This document shows positions 1-11,849 of a stretch of 64,000 nucleotides of DNA, in pieces. The notes under the pieces were generated by a model that was given only the letters and a program-made list of their open reading frames with translations, did no database searches and was not told the origin of the DNA. Numbering within the stretch: the first letter of the stretch is position 1; every line of letters starts with the position of its first letter. The position numbers and the translations under genes are program-made. This DNA is from Nepenthes gracilis (Eukaryota > Streptophyta > Magnoliopsida > Caryophyllales > Nepenthaceae): positions 10,505,379 through 10,569,378 of the forward strand of contig BSYO01000010.1 in assembly GCA_033239525.1 (NCBI GenBank), given 5' to 3'.

Positions 1-650
1 CACACCCAATTTTTTTTTTTTTTGGAAGAACAGAAAATAAAAGGAAGGAAACACTCCGGACCCGGAGTCCTCAGAAACAAAAGCACTCCGGAAGCCGGAA
101 TTCACAAGGCCAGGCCAAAACCCAATTTTTTTTTTTAAATGCAAAGGAACAGCGGGAATGAGCGCAAAAAGGTCACTCCGGCTAAGAAGATCACTCCGTC
201 CAAGAGGAGCATCAAGCACTCCGGTCAGCAAGGCGCACAACCCACTCCGTCCTTCCTATTAGAGAAGCAAAGGGACTCCGTAATGTTCGCAAGGTGGACA
301 CTCCGAATTTTTGACCACCCAATAAAGCAGTTCCGGTTATAGGAGCTCCGGATACAAGGAAGCACACCTGCCACGCACGAACAAAGATGTACTCCGGATT
401 CCGAAATCATGAGAGCGCCGGATAAAACAGTGAACAAAAAGACACTCTGGAATCCGGAGTTCACAGAAAAGCGCCTGAAACCACTCCCACCTCCTCTCTT
501 TTTCTTTTTTTTTATGGCACGGGATAAAGAAAGACCACAAAACGCTCCAAATCCGGAGTCCTCAGATGCACAAGTACTCCGGAATCCGGATTCCTCAATT
601 GATAACAACTCCGGATTCAAGTCAACATCCACCAAATTTCAACCAGAAAT
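1..650 (-). repeat. LINE L1 3' UTR, GGAGTG-type repeat array
   Basis: On the minus strand this is the region downstream of the L1 ORF2 stop at 651. It is dense in ACTCCG / CGGAGT words with short variable spacers and interrupted by T-runs (10-23, 125-136, 499-513). The same vocabulary occurs in the 3' UTRs of L3, L7 and L9. The element tail and poly(A) lie left of the window edge. Open frames here (for example 225-635 minus) are by-products of the repeat and are not called as genes. Confidence 0.75.
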
Positions 651-1595
651 CTAGACATCCGATTGCAAGTTGGAGCAAGGAATGTTCCACCTATCCAAAA
701 TTTGCCTGTTATGCACATTAATTGCACTATGGGATGCCTCAATCTTCCCCCGGACTACCGCAGAAATATTGGTAACCAGCTGGTTTACGCTAAGGTTCCC
801 CGAATCCCTAAACATAGGATGATTCCTCTCTTTCCAGATGAAATAGACGGAAGCAACAAGGGTAAGGCGGAATGAAAATGTTTTGAGATTTTTGCCCTTC
901 CACCGTTTAGCTGCCCACAAGATGTTAGTATTCCAATTAGGGTGGGGCCATCTACACCCGACCTTGTGGCGCATTTTCCGCCAGACAGACGAGGAAAAGG
1001 GCATTTAAAGAAAAGGTGGTCATGACTCTCCCTTCGGAAGAGCAGAGAATACATACCGCAGGAATATGAAGGTAACTACCAATCTTGACAAGTGTGCTAA
1101 GCCTCTGGCGGATCGCCAGCCAAAGGATAAAGGTGTGAGCCGGAATTGACATCGGGCCCCAGACAAGACGAAACCACTCCACCACACCTTTTGACTCTCG
1201 GAACAGTCCATAGGTAGATTTTAAAGAGAAGACCCCACTATGGTCGGCAGTCCAGACTACGACATCTTTGCAAGTTGGGTCAGGGAGGTAAGAAGGCATG
1301 TTATTCAAAATCCTGTCAACCTTCATATCAAATTGATTTTGACCAATTCCAAACCCCGTTTCTGATGATATCCTTGACCTTTGCATCCAAGGGCAAGCCA
1401 GTGATACACCTGATTCTCTCATTAAATCTTTCCTGAAGTGGACCTAAAGGGTGCCAAAAATCAAGCCAAAGGAAGGTGTCACCACCATTACCAATATGAT
1501 GTCGAATCTTGCTGCGAAGAGTAACACGAAGCTTCATAAGCTTTTTCCAGCTGCAGGGGGTAGCATCCGTGCCCCCCAAATCTCTAATGATAATA
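651..1595 (-). pseudogene. LINE L1 ORF2, C-terminal fragment (zf-RVT domain)
   Basis: This is the C-terminal end of a plant L1-type LINE ORF2 polyprotein (endonuclease-reverse transcriptase), running right to left. Conserved blocks read 'GNGGDTFLWLDFWHPLGP', then the zinc-binding stretch around 'CILCSSEGR', then 'VASVYFIWKERN', and a stop at 651. Homologous blocks occur in L2, L3, L7, L8 and L9. At least two frameshifts split it (frames 1328-1702, 952-1422, 651-1004). Endonuclease and RT are missing because homology stops near 1590-1600, as in a 5'-truncated LINE insertion. The right junction is placed only to within about 20 bp, and the left end of the element lies outside the window. Confidence 0.8.
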
Positions 1596-2196
1596 AATAG
1601 GGGCAGGAGCAGAAGTAAATTATCAATAGCAATCTGTAGCACAGGAGGGCCTGTAGCAGAATTAAATTCACAAAGATTCAAGAAGCATTGCAAGGGCAGC
1701 AATCTGAATTACATTATCGCAAAGATATAGCAGCAGAAAGATCACACAAAAGACGTGAGATAGCAAGTATGCTTCAAAGAACAAATCTAGTAAGAACCAT
1801 CTTCAACTGGTGGAATCAGCAAAATCAACTCTTTATATAGCCTTTTGTCCAAGGCCCCAATTGCCCCAAGTAGTAAAGCGCAAGCCCAAGGCAGCTTGCA
1901 TCTCAGCCACGATGGACTCTCCTAGAGGGCAGCAATTCAGCAAAACACTCATTAAAATTTCTAGAGTTCTAAGATCTCATCAAGGCCACTTTCAGGGACC
2001 TGTTTGTCTTGGCAAGTAGAGCCTCATCGCCCACGCCAGCTTGAGGGCAGAGCTGGGCATCAAGCAAAGGCTGATGCTTACAGTTATTGGGATCCAAAGT
2101 TGGCAGAAGACAACTGCAATATGAGGAAGACTGGACAGGGGCAAAAATCGGCTCCACATACCTGGTTGACGCATGGCAGCAGCCAACACCAGATTC
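1596..2196. other. Unassigned sequence between LINE L1 and the G2 LTR
   Basis: About 600 bp with no convincing open frame and no similarity that I can see to the LINEs or gypsy internal regions in the window. It contains CAGCA-rich stretches near 1645-1735 and a TATA-like word (TTTATATAG, 1832-1840). It could be older host sequence or the edge of another element. Confidence 0.4.
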
Positions 2197-2204
2197 TGTG
2201 AGGG

Positions 2205-2510
2205 GATTTGCCTTGTGATTTTGAAACCGGCCTTGTAATGTAATTTTGAAACCGACTTTGTGATTTTGAAATCGGCCTTGTGATGTAATTTTGAAACCGG
2301 CTCTGTGATTTTGAGACCGACCTTGTAGTGTAATTTTGAAATCGTCCTTGTATCGTATTTTGAAATCTGCATTTGTACTGTGATTTCAAAACCAGCCTTG
2401 TATCGTGATTTTAAAACTGGCATTTGCATTGTAATTTTTGAAACCGGCTTTGTATTATGATTTGAAACCGGCATCTGTACTGAAACTTTGAAACCGGCTT
2501 GTGATGAACA
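2205..2510 (+). repeat. GAAACCGGC minisatellite in the G2 LTR
   Basis: Degenerate tandem units built on 'TTTTGAAACCGGCCTTGT', with spacing varying from roughly 18 to 38 bp. Similar words occur in the inverted LTR (about 32030-32550) and the G3 LTR (33260-33443, 36224-36271, 37199-37262). The minus-strand frame 1992-2543 is a translation of this repeat, not a gene. Confidence 0.75.
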
Positions 2511-2623
2511 AAGAAAATGTGAATCGACTTTATGACAAAACAAATAAGTTCAGACCTTAGCCTTGGGAGACAAGGTGCTCCGGCATGCCTTAGGACCTTA
2601 AGGTGATAATCGAGGACAACCAA

Positions 2624-2728
2624 AGTGAGCCGTCCTCGGGGCTTTGTACAAGGAGGTAGTGATAGCCGTCCTCGGGGCTTTGTACAAGGAGGAAGTGAGA
2701 GCCATCCTCGAGGCTCTGTACAATGAGG
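2624..2728 (+). repeat. Three tandem copies of a 34-36-bp unit
   Basis: The unit contains 'GTCCTCGGGGCTTTGTACA' and starts at 2624, 2658 and 2694. The third copy is the most diverged. It lies inside the G2 5' LTR. Confidence 0.85.
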
Positions 2729-2737
2729 TATTGCCGT

Positions 2738-2761
2738 GATTGTGAGGAGATGTGCACAATC
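2738..2761 (+). other. LTR hairpin followed by CCTCGATT (G2 copy)
   Basis: GATTGTG pairs with CACAATC around a 10-nt loop, and TATCCTCGATTA follows. It is one of six LTR copies of this structure in the window. Confidence 0.55.
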
Positions 2762-3117
2762 TATCCTCGATTAAAGCCCCTTTCCGATAAGCAATAAATA
2801 AAAAAAGCTAAATTATGACTAGCCTTGTTTTATGATCAAATATTATCTGTTCCGACTTTCTGATTAGCTTATGTATAGTACGACCAAATATATTGTGAGG
2901 CCCAAGAACCGAAAACGTGAAAATTAGAAGTAATTAAAACGATGAGTATCATTAAGAGGCCAAACTTATAGTAAAAAATGATGTTTGAAAGTAAAAAGTT
3001 AGAAAACATCCAAGATCAGCAAGCAGCCTTGTGGTGCCTGCTGTGCGCCTGAGGCGCTGCTGCGAGCGCAAAATCCAGTAGCCGCCCTGCTCGCCGCGTG
3101 CCCGCTGGCCGCTCGAA

Positions 3118-3203
3118 CGTGTTTAGCAGAATGTCGCCGCTCGCCCGTTGGACGCTAGAGCGTGTTTAGCAGAATGTCGCCGCTTGCCCGCTGGTCGCTC
3201 GAG
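3118..3203 (+). repeat. 43-bp tandem duplication in the G1 5' LTR promoter region
   Basis: Two adjacent 43-bp copies (3118-3160, 3161-3203) start CGTGTTTAGCAGAATGTCGC. The 3' LTR has a single copy near 23866, so the duplication probably arose after integration. Confidence 0.85.
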
Positions 3204-3292
3204 CGCAAAAAAGAATACGGCCTGCTCGCTGAGCACTTGAGGCGCGCTCGAGCGCGGCCCCGACTTATACCCGCGTTCTGGTTTCGTTTTGG

Positions 3293-3302
3293 TTATAAAT
3301 AG
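3293..3302 (+). promoter_or_regulatory. TATA box of the G1 5' LTR
   Basis: TTATAAATAG lies just downstream of the GC-rich block and is identical in the 3' LTR (23991-24000). Its position is typical for the U3/R boundary of a plant LTR. Confidence 0.6.
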
Positions 3303-3910
3303 GGGAGAAAAGGGAAAAGGGAAAAGGGAGAAAGAAAAAGTAGAGTACGCACGAAGGAGAGGAAAAAGAAGAAGAAGAGAGGAGAAGAAGGGGGAAATCT
3401 CTAGTTCCAACCCACACCCGGTAAAATAACGGTAAATCGGGCCTAGGCAAGTGTACCTCGGACGTTGTTTTTCGTTTTTACCGTTTCTCTTGCTTTAAAG
3501 TTAATGAAGATGTTGTGAAAATGATGTTGATGCATGTTTAAAGTACATGAAGCATGTTTCCTTCGATTACTCGGTTAGATTTTGTATTTATCCATGTTTA
3601 TTGCAAGTTTTGGCCTTGATTTTGTGAATAAACATGAAAATAGTGTTCAATTTGTCTTGAAAAGTATGTGATGAAACCCTAGCTCGAAAATGTAGTGTAG
3701 TTTGTGTAAATTGCATGATTTAATGTATATGCATGGCATCTATGACATTAATTTCATGAAATATGTACATGTAAGGGATCTATTTGAGTCCGAAGGTTTT
3801 GGCGAAGCCCTATGTACGAAAATGAAGAGGTTTTGATGAGTTTTAATCGTAGTTTTGTTATATGAAAGTTAATTGACATCAAAATGAAGCTTCTAGTATA
3901 ATGTGTTTCC

Positions 3911-5775
3911 TTTTTTTTTAGTAAGTAAGTCAATTGTATTAAAAAGAACAAAAATTATACAACCTATGATTTAAATTCCAAGTGTTTTTCCGACTTGGAA
4001 TTGAATCATAGACGCAATAGCATACACCGACCGCCAAATAAAGGGACAATATAGATCCTTGTAAAGGACAACAATGTCAAGAGAAAATCAGCCTAAACTT
4101 TACAATGGGCAAGTAAGCTGGAAACAAAAACAAAGAGCAAAATATACTCCAGCAGTACCCAAGAACAATTGGTCCATTATGGGATAACCAGCATGCTTTA
4201 CAAATTCAGAACTGCAACTAGCTTCGGTCCATCGATTCCATTGAGCAATCAGATCAAGAAAACGGCATGTAAGCTTTATCAAACCCAAGGAGCTTGCAAT
4301 ACTACTACTGCACCCAAGAGCATCAGCGCCACACATCTTAGCAAGAGCGTGTCCTCAGCGCTACCTACTGCAGAAAATGCATCTCCACAAGGCCAGCAGG
4401 GACATCTAGATGTTCCTCATCAAACCGGCAATGCACTAGAGGCAAAATCAAGAGGGCCATTCCAATGTCCAAGCTTTGCCATTCACCCATCTGCATCTAC
4501 CAACAACAAGCATTAGGGGCAATGTCAGGGTCAGCTAAACAGGTAGGGCCAACAACAACAGATCAACATCATTAAACCATTAGGAATAGATGCCTCAGCA
4601 CCATGAAGGGAGAGCAAAATCTGACAACATCAGACTGCTTCCGCCAAAGCACCATCAGTAAATCACAGGGTTGGCTGGCCCTCAACTACAGATTCCTGCC
4701 ATCCAGACTTCCAGCAAGAGGCCATGAATGCAACCCGGGGAACTCTCCAGGAACAGAACAACAAAAGCACCATCAAACTCTAGTGGTAGACCATGGACAG
4801 ATGTTTCAGCAGCAAAACCATCGGTAAATCACCAATAATTGCGAAGACAACAACCCGAAATCGAGCTCCTACGGCTACACATCTCTGGCCACAAGACAAC
4901 CTACAGCAGCATGGTTGGAGCAACATTTGAGATCATTCTCTGCCCATCCAATGAAGCATAGGACCATGACCAAGCAACATGGAATACTCCTCAACCAACC
5001 CTTGTTCAACAACAAAGCCTGAAAACTGCAAAATCCAGTAGCAAGAGAAAACTGCAGCAGGATCAGCAGGAGCATCTCCAAAGACTGCACACCAATCCAG
5101 CATCCTTCCTGCAACTGGTTGCATCACAATCAGAGGAACCCTGGACATGCAGCCTCTCCGACAGGCAACCACAGCATGATCTAACTTAAATCCAAACAAC
5201 AGGCTACCATCCAATCCGGCAAGAAGGCCATCGATCCAGATCTGCATCATCACAGGAACCACAGTCGAGCCACACCTGAAAGGAGAGGCAGAACTCACCC
5301 ACTCCTCTCTTTTTTTTTATTGATTTTTTTTTTTTCTGATTTTTTTCCTTCTTCTTCTTCCTCTTTTTTATTTTCTTTTTTCTTTTTCTTTCTATCTGAA
5401 AGGAAGCACATCCATCAAAGAAAGATTTCCCAGAGAAGAGGAGATGAAGAGACATCTGCAACGTAGATACAAAAAAACAGCCCTGCCTGCAAAGCCATTC
5501 GAACAGGGCACCAAACAAGCAAGAACCGAGAAAAAAATAAAATTAGACACAGGCAGCTTAAGAATAGCTGCCTGGGTGCTGAGGGGTCAAAATATATTTT
5601 TTTGGGGAGAAGGGATGAGAACCATATGAGGCAACTAACCAAACCCGCTACAGTCAACCCCTACAACCACCCTTTTTTTTGGGGGGGGGGGAGGAGGGAA
5701 GAAAACCAAAGGAGGCAGCCACAAGGACCGGCCAAGTACCCGCCACAGACTACCCCCAGAATTTTTTTTATATGC
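3911..5775 (-). repeat. L2 3' UTR, TGCTG-type body with shared LINE tail
   Basis: From the poly(A) end the minus strand reads TTACTTAC(T), an AT-rich stretch, the tail hairpin, and then a long block rich in CAGCA/TGCTG words (about 4100-5290). This is followed by a pyrimidine tract (5305-5400) and homopolymer G and T runs to the ORF2 stop. The same body type occurs in L4 (39064-41690) and L6 (48586-50393), and is unlike the GGAGTG body of L3, L7 and L9. No conserved frame is seen here. Confidence 0.75.
3964..4011 (-). other. LINE tail hairpin (L2)
   Basis: CTATGATT...CCAAGT pairs with ACTTGG...AATCATAG around a loop of about 9 nt, with a single bulge. The outer stem sequence is particular to this copy, while the inner AAGT/ACTT pair is shared by the family. 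Confidence 0.8.
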
Positions 5776-8190
5776 CTAACGAATCCGAAACGGCCTAGAA
5801 ATACGTTTGTCAGTCACCGTGATGGTCTTCAATTTAAGCCTCACGACATTGAAAATCAAAGAGAAGATTTGGGAAATGCCATGTGGTGGGGATTTCTGAA
5901 AGATACGATTATTGCACTGCTTCCATATGTAGTAGACCGTGGCCGCCAGAGAGAGGCATTTAGTGAGGGCCAGAAAGCTTTTCCCTTTCCAAACAGACGC
6001 AGCCCAAGAAATATTGTGATACCACTCAGCGTGTGGTCAGAAAATGCCCGAATGTCTTTGGACTTTGACCCACAGAACTCTGGAATATGAACAGGAGAAA
6101 AAAAGATAACCATGGTCTTCATCGCCCGTGTTGCAAAGAGTGCACCTAGTGGATAGGATAGGGACACCATGGATGCGGTCAAGGGTATTGAGCCTACCCT
6201 TGACAGCCAACCATAGTGTAAACGCATGAGGAGGAATATGGTATGGACCCCACACCAAAGGAGCCCAACTAACCTTCGGTTTGGGAGGATGGATGAGGGA
6301 ATACGCAGATCGTGTCAAGAAATTTCTATGAACATTCCCGGCCCACCTCAGCGAGTCTTTTTGATTGATGCATGGGGGGTTAGCCGGCATGTTCTCAATG
6401 AAATGTGAAACCTCAGTGTCAAAAGGGTTAGGCCAGGCCCAGTTGCTATTTTTAATGATTGTTGAAACCTTAACGTCCCAAGGTAGGCCCGTAACGAGGC
6501 GAGTACGATCGGAACTAACCTCACTCAAGGGGCCTAGAGGGTGCCAATTATCGTGCCAGAGGAAAGTATCAGAACCATCCCCAATAGCCTTAACAGTGTG
6601 GGATCGCATGAAGGGGCGAAGTTTCATAATCTTTCGCCAGCTCCATGAGGCAGAATCCGGGACTTTAAGGGTCCAAATGCACCGGTCTTTGATTTTATTT
6701 TTGTAAACCCAAGAAGTCCAGGCCGAATTAGGATCTTTAGAGATAAGACGCTAAAGATGCTTGCAGTTTAGAGCTTTATTCTGATCCACTAGATTTTTGA
6801 TGCCCAGGCCCCATTTGGACTTAGGGTAACAAACATCACCCCAAGCCACTTTAGCATTAGCTCTACCTTCAAAAGAGCCTTTCCAGAGGAAATGGCATAA
6901 GAGGCAATCTATTGCTTTAAGAGTGGACTTGGGCAAAATAAACATGGAGGCCCAATAAAGATGGATGGGCGATAGAATGGAGGCGACAAGTTACAACCGC
7001 CCACCAAACGAGAGCCATCTATTTTTTCAGGAAGTGATCCTCCTGGTGATCTTGTCTGTGAGAGATTTGCAATCAAAAACTGAGAGTCGAATGGTTATTA
7101 TGGGGACCCCCAAGTATCTAATGGGGAGTTTGCCCTCTTTAAACTCTATGATACCAACAATGTCCTGGTGAAGGGAAGCGTCCTTTGAACATATAAAGAT
7201 TTCACTTTTATTCAGGTTTGCAGAGAGGCCCGAGGTAACATGGAATTCTTCCAGGCATTCCTTGAGGATTTAAGTGGAGTGGGTGTCAGCATGGGAGAAA
7301 AGAAGGAGGTCATCGGCAAAGGCAAGCATAACAGTTTGAGTGTCGGCATATTTCCAGTGAAATTTAAAATTATTATCCCGCCTCGTTTTGACCTCAATAA
7401 TGCCATTGAGGACTTCCATAGCCAGGACAAATAAATAGGGGGATAGGGGATCACCTTGGTGAAGGCCTTTGCCTCCTTTGAAGAACCCGACGACTTCCCC
7501 ATTGATGTTGAGGGAGTATGACGGAGTAGTAATGCACTGGCAAATCCAATTGACCATCTGCGCAGGGAAATTCATGAGTGTCAGCAGATTGATGATAAAG
7601 TCCTAATGAACAGAGTCAGAAGCTTTAATCAGATCAACCTTCATGGTACATCTAGGCGGGCCATGCCCAAGATGATACTTGTGAAGGAGCTCCTGAGCTA
7701 ATAGGATATTATCACTAATCTAATGCCCCGCTACAAAGGTCGTTTGGCATTTGTCCACCAGGTATGGAAGTGTTTCTTTGATTATGTTTGCCAGAATTTT
7801 AGAGATCATTTTGTAAATGACATTACAACAGGAAATCGGGCAGTAATCTGAGACCGAGCGAGGGGACTGGACCTTAGGGATAAGGCAGATAGAGTGGTAT
7901 TCACTTGTTTTAGGAGCTTTCCATGCTTGAAAAAATCATGGATAGCTTCACAAATAGAAAGATCGGTAATCGTCCATGATTCCTTAAAAAATTTCAAGGA
8001 GAAAGCATCAGGATCGGGGGCTCTGTCGTCCCCAATGGAGAACATCGCTTTATAGATTTCCTCGTCACTGACCGGCGTAACAAGCGGGCCAGTTAGCGAT
8101 TCATGGACGGAATGGAGAATGTAAGGGCGAATACGATTGGCCTCCGTCGACCCGTGAGATCGTCTCGACCCCAAGGCATTTTTGAAGTGG
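5776..8190 (-). pseudogene. LINE L2 ORF2, RT to C-terminus
   Basis: This is the second half of the L2 ORF2 polyprotein, which copies LINE RNA into DNA at a nicked target. Reading right to left: 'KNALGSRRSHGSTEANRIRPY', the RT start 'FSIGDDRAPDPDAF', the palm block with 'GLHQGDPLSPYLF' and catalytic 'AFADDLLLFSHAD' (in 7270-7575), the thumb region, then 'GDGSDTFLWHDNWHPLGP' and the zf-RVT zinc ligands ('CTLCNTGDEDHGYLFFSC'). A stop TAG lies at 5776-5778. The FADD motif is intact, but several frameshifts and stops break the frame. The 5' half of ORF2 lies on the other side of L3 at 12928-14085, and about 40 bp appear to have been lost at the junction. Confidence 0.88.
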
Positions 8191-10684
8191 CCAATGCACT
8201 AAATTCTTCTTCCGGGCAGTTGCTAGCAATCATAATCATAACCGCATCCTTTCTTTAGTTAAGGAAGATAATTCCTATACCAAGAGCAAAAGCGAGGTCC
8301 AGCAGTTAATCCTTGATCATTTCACTCGCCTATTGGGATCGGGGAGCAGACATTTGCCGGAGTTGAAAGAAAGACTTTGCCCCTTTGTTTTGTGCTCTAT
8401 TCCTTTATCTGTTCGGGAGGATTTATGTCTTCCGATCTTGGCCGATGATATTCAGAAAGCTCTGTTTTCAATTGGTGATTCAAAAGCCCCTGGTCCATAT
8501 GGATTTTCAGTGAAGTTTTTCAAGGAGTCGTGGGATTTAGTGGGGCCTTCTATCATTGATGCGGTATAGGATTTTTTCACCCATGGTAGACGGCTCAAAC
8601 AAGTTAATGCCACATGTATTAGTTTAATCTCCAAGGTTAAATCCCCCTCTAAGGATGATGATTTTAGACCCATATCCTGTTGCAATGTTGTTTATAAGAT
8701 CATATCAAAAATCATTGCCAATCGGATCAAGCATGTACTCCCACACCTGGTAGATTCCTGCCATATGGCCTTTGTGCCTGGATGGAGGATTTGCGACAAC
8801 ATTCTTCTTGCACAGGAGCTCTTGCATAATTATCACTCCCGAAAGGGTGTTCAGTGGTGTGCTATGAAAGTTGATCTAATGAAAGCTTATGATTCCGTGC
8901 ATTAGGATTTTATTATCACCATTCTGGAATTAATGGAGTTCCCCCCTCAAATGATCTTGTGGATCCAACAATGTATTACGACTACCGCCTTCTCCATTAA
9001 CATTAATGGGGAATCTGTGGGGTTCTTTAAAGGTGTCAAAGGGTTGAGACAAGGAGATCCCCTGTCTCCTTATCTTTTTGTCCTTGCTATGGATGTGTTG
9101 AATGGGATTATTGAGGTTAAGGCTAGGCGCAATAAGGATTTCCATTATCACTGAAAATGTGAGAGAACAAAAACTGTGATGCTCGCCTTTGCTAACGACT
9201 TGATCCTCTTCTCCAATTCAGATGCCAATTCAGTCCGTTTTCTTCATAGATGCCTTGAGGAATTCCAGGTATTATCTAGGCTATTAGCAAACAAAAACAA
9301 AAGCAAATTTTTTGTTTGCTCTACTGATGATAGGCTGATCAAGGATCTCCATGACATAATTGGATTCAATTTGGGGAAACTTCCTGTCAAGTATTTGGGG
9401 CTTCCTCTCATTACTATGCGGTTGTCGGTGGCTGATTGTAAGGCCTTGATTGATCGTGTTAGGGAGCGAATAAGCTCGTGGACTAACAAACTTCTATCAT
9501 TTGGAGGCAGATTACAACTGGTTCGGTCTATCCTCTCATTGGTTCACCTCTACTGGGCTTCCATTTTTATTATTCCCAAATCTATTATGAAAATCATGGA
9601 AGGTTATATCCGTCGGTTCTTGTGGCACGGAACCATTTCTGGGGGTTCAACTGCTAAAGTGGCATGGGAGCATGTATGCAAAGCTCGGTCTAAAGGTGGT
9701 CTTGGCATTCAAAATTTGCAAAACTCTAACAAAGCCCTAATATCTCACCTTTTATGGTGGATCATTACAAAGGACCCCAAGTCTATTTGGGTCTCTTGGA
9801 TGCATATAAATAGATTAAAGGATAGGTGCATTTGGACCATTAAGGTGCCAGCCATCACGTCTTGGTGCTGGAGGAAAATGTTAAAACTTCGATTTGCTAT
9901 TCAGCCATTTATCCAATATCGGATAGGAAATAGGGTTGATACTTTCCTATGGCTTGATAACTGGCACCCAAAAGGTCCCCTGGCTGATTTGTTTTCCTCA
10001 AGGCTGATGTCAGTGACTGGGCTGCTTTTGGATACAAAGGTTGCTTCGATAGTGGCAAATGGTGGTTGGAGATGGCCGAATCGGTATGATATGGAAGTGG
10101 ATCAGATCATTGACGGCATGCCAGATTATTGCCTTGATCCAGAAAGGAAAGATATAATCAGATGGACTGCTAAACCAAATGGTGAGTTTACCACCCGATT
10201 AGCTTACCGCATTTTCCAAGGAACCACGGCCAAATGCAGCTGGTCCTATATTGTCTGGGGTCCTAATCATATTCCATCACATGCTTTCATATTATCGCTT
10301 GCCATATTAGGAAAGCTGACCACGCTCGACAGAGTAGGGAGATTTGTGTAGCAAGCCAACATTTGCATTCTTTGTAAGAATGTTGGAGAAACTCATGATC
10401 ACCTATTTTTTATGTGTCCTTTCTCCTTTGAGATCTGGGACAATCTGTGTCTTCATGCTGGGATAACCTGGCCACACCAAGAATGGAAGAGAAATATTGA
10501 GTGGATTTCCTGTAGTTGGAAAAGCAAGAATGCCAAGTCACTATCCTTTAGGCTCACTCTTGCTGTTGCTATTTATTTCATATGGAAAGAACGAAATCAA
10601 AGAATCTTTGACGATGCCAATGGAAAGACCCCTACTCATATTGCTAATCTTATAATTGAAGCCGTTCGGAGGAAATTAGAAGTC

Positions 10685-11769
10685 TTTTTTTTTGGTAAGT
10701 AATTAATTGTATTAAATTAAAGAAAAATTATACAAAAACTATGTTTGTTACCAAGTGTTTTGTCGACTTAGAAAACGAAACATAGAAATAAGGGGAACCC
10801 TTAAGCCCATTACAAAAGTCATTAAGAAATGATTACAATAATAACCGATTACTGTAAAGAAGAAAACCCATCCGGACCATGCAGCCAATCCACTCCATCC
10901 TAGGAGCCAAGTAAGCACTCTGGCTAACAGACAACTGCACTCCAGGAGTACGAAGAGAAGCGCTCCATCCAAATAGAGGAATAACATTCCGGCTAATCCA
11001 CTCCAACCAAGGAGACACTCCGGATAAAGGGGGGACATGCACTACTGGAAGCACGAGCCAACAAACACTCCGTCCACAGTGATATATCACTCCGTCCAGA
11101 GTGAGAAAATCACTCCGTCAAAGGAGACAAAGAGAGCATTCTGGGAAGGAACAAAAGCACTCCGGAAACATTAACAAAGAGGCTCTATCCTAAAAGATAA
11201 AACAGACCAGCCACCTCACTAAATTTTTTTTTTTGAGGAGAAAAAGAACGCTGGAGTTTTCTGCCAAGTCACTCTCCTGTAGGAGACAAGAAAGCACTCC
11301 GGATAAATACACTCTAAGCATGAAATCAAGGAACTCCGCTAAATAGGAGAAATTCACTCCGGCTAAGCCACTCCGTCCAATGAGAGGAAACACATGCACT
11401 CCGGAATGACGCGCAAAATCACTCCCACCAAATTATGATAAGCACTCCGTCCAAAGTGAAAAAAACACTCCGGGCAATAAACACACGCTTTTTTTTTTTT
11501 GAGGAGAAAAAGAACGCCGGAGTTTTCTGCCAAGTCACTCCGCCATAGGAGACAAGAAAGCACTCCGGATAAATACACCGGAAGCATGAAACCAAGGAAC
11601 TCCGCCAAATAGGGGAAATTCACTCCGGCTAAGCCACTCCGTCCAATGAGAGGAAACACATGCACTCCGGAATGCCGCGCAAAATCACTCCGACCAAAAT
11701 GTGATAAGCACTCCATCCAAAGTGAAAAAAAACACTCCGGGAAGTAAACACACGCTTTTTTTTCCTGCC
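10685..11769 (-). mobile_element. LINE 3' fragment (GGAGTG type) inserted in L3 ORF2
   Basis: On the minus strand this is a 1,085-bp 5'-truncated LINE end with poly(A), the terminal motif, an AT-rich stretch, the tail hairpin, and a GGAGTG-type 3' UTR. It is flanked by AAGTC (10680-10684 and 11770-11774), a short target duplication. Removing it restores the L3 reading frame. Inside it a unit of about 266 bp is duplicated (landmark GAGGAGAAAAAGAACGC at 11235 and 11501). Confidence 0.85.
10739..10785 (-). other. LINE tail hairpin (fragment in L3)
   Basis: CTATGTTT...CCAAGT pairs with ACTTAG...GAAACATAG around the loop GTTTTGTCG. The outer stem is the ATGTTT version also seen in L3 and at 37098. 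Confidence 0.8.
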
Positions 11770-11849
11770 AAGTCAGTATCAAGGGTTATGATTACTACAC
11801 CAGGAATGTAATTGCACAATGGAGCTTATCGTTAGATGCTGCGGTTTGA

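Larger units (their letters stand above)
2197..2893 (+). repeat. G2 5' LTR, left part
   Basis: The proposed start is TGTGAGGGG. The block contains a GAAACCGGC minisatellite, then 'CTCCGGCATGCCTTAGG' (shared with the G1 LTR), a 3-copy tandem repeat, and the conserved LTR hairpin followed by CCTCGATT. It ends at the G1 insertion point. The other part of this LTR is at 25906-26440, giving an LTR of about 1.2 kb in total. Confidence 0.6.
2894..3910 (+). repeat. G1 5' LTR, left part
   Basis: Aligns with 23641 to about 24611 of the 3' LTR, including the GC-rich CTCGAG block and TATA box. It ends at the L2 insertion, where 'tctagtataatgtgtttcc' (3892-3910) is the left copy of the L2 target duplication. 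It differs from the 3' LTR by scattered substitutions and by an extra 43-bp tandem copy at 3118-3203. Confidence 0.92.
8190..11849 (+). pseudogene. LINE L3 ORF2 (RT and C-terminal domain), interrupted
   Basis: The reading starts just upstream of RT: 'GSGSRHLPELKERLCPFVLCS', 'IGDSKAPGPYGFS', then the palm with 'LRQGDPLSPYLFVLAMDVLNGI'. The longest intact stretch is 9176-10351 (391 codons). The RT catalytic motif, usually F/Y-A-D-D, reads 'AFANDLILF', so one catalytic aspartate is asparagine. In-frame stops occur at 8567-8569, near 8904, at 9152-9154 and 10349-10351, and the first two look like TGG to TAG. A minus-strand insertion (10685-11769) lies four codons before 'YDYYTRNVIAQW'. Removing it with one AAGTC copy restores the frame to a stop at 11847-11849. 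Confidence 0.87.

Noticed and set aside
225..635. 136-codon minus-strand open frame in the GGAGTG array
   Set aside because: Its peptide is a translation of the repeat (SGFRSTCASEDSGFG-like periodicity) inside a LINE 3' UTR; no domain or conservation is visible.
1832..1840. TATA-like word as a host promoter
   Set aside because: Isolated in unassigned sequence with no supporting downstream gene; not enough to call.
2205..2510. CRISPR-like regular repeats with spacers
   Set aside because: Unit spacing is irregular, repeats are degenerate, and the setting is a plant LTR; it is a minisatellite.
2624..2728. Short regular repeats (34-36 bp) resembling a CRISPR array
   Set aside because: Only three directly adjacent copies with no unique spacers; a simple tandem duplication in an LTR.
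5305..5400. Functional pyrimidine tract (splice or triplex element)
   Set aside because: Simple sequence in a LINE 3' UTR, not shared at that place by other copies.
11363..11782. 139-codon minus-strand frame with internal repeats
   Set aside because: It comes from the duplicated 266-bp ACTCCG unit; hydrophobic stretches reflect CTC/TTC-rich codons. Not a membrane protein gene.
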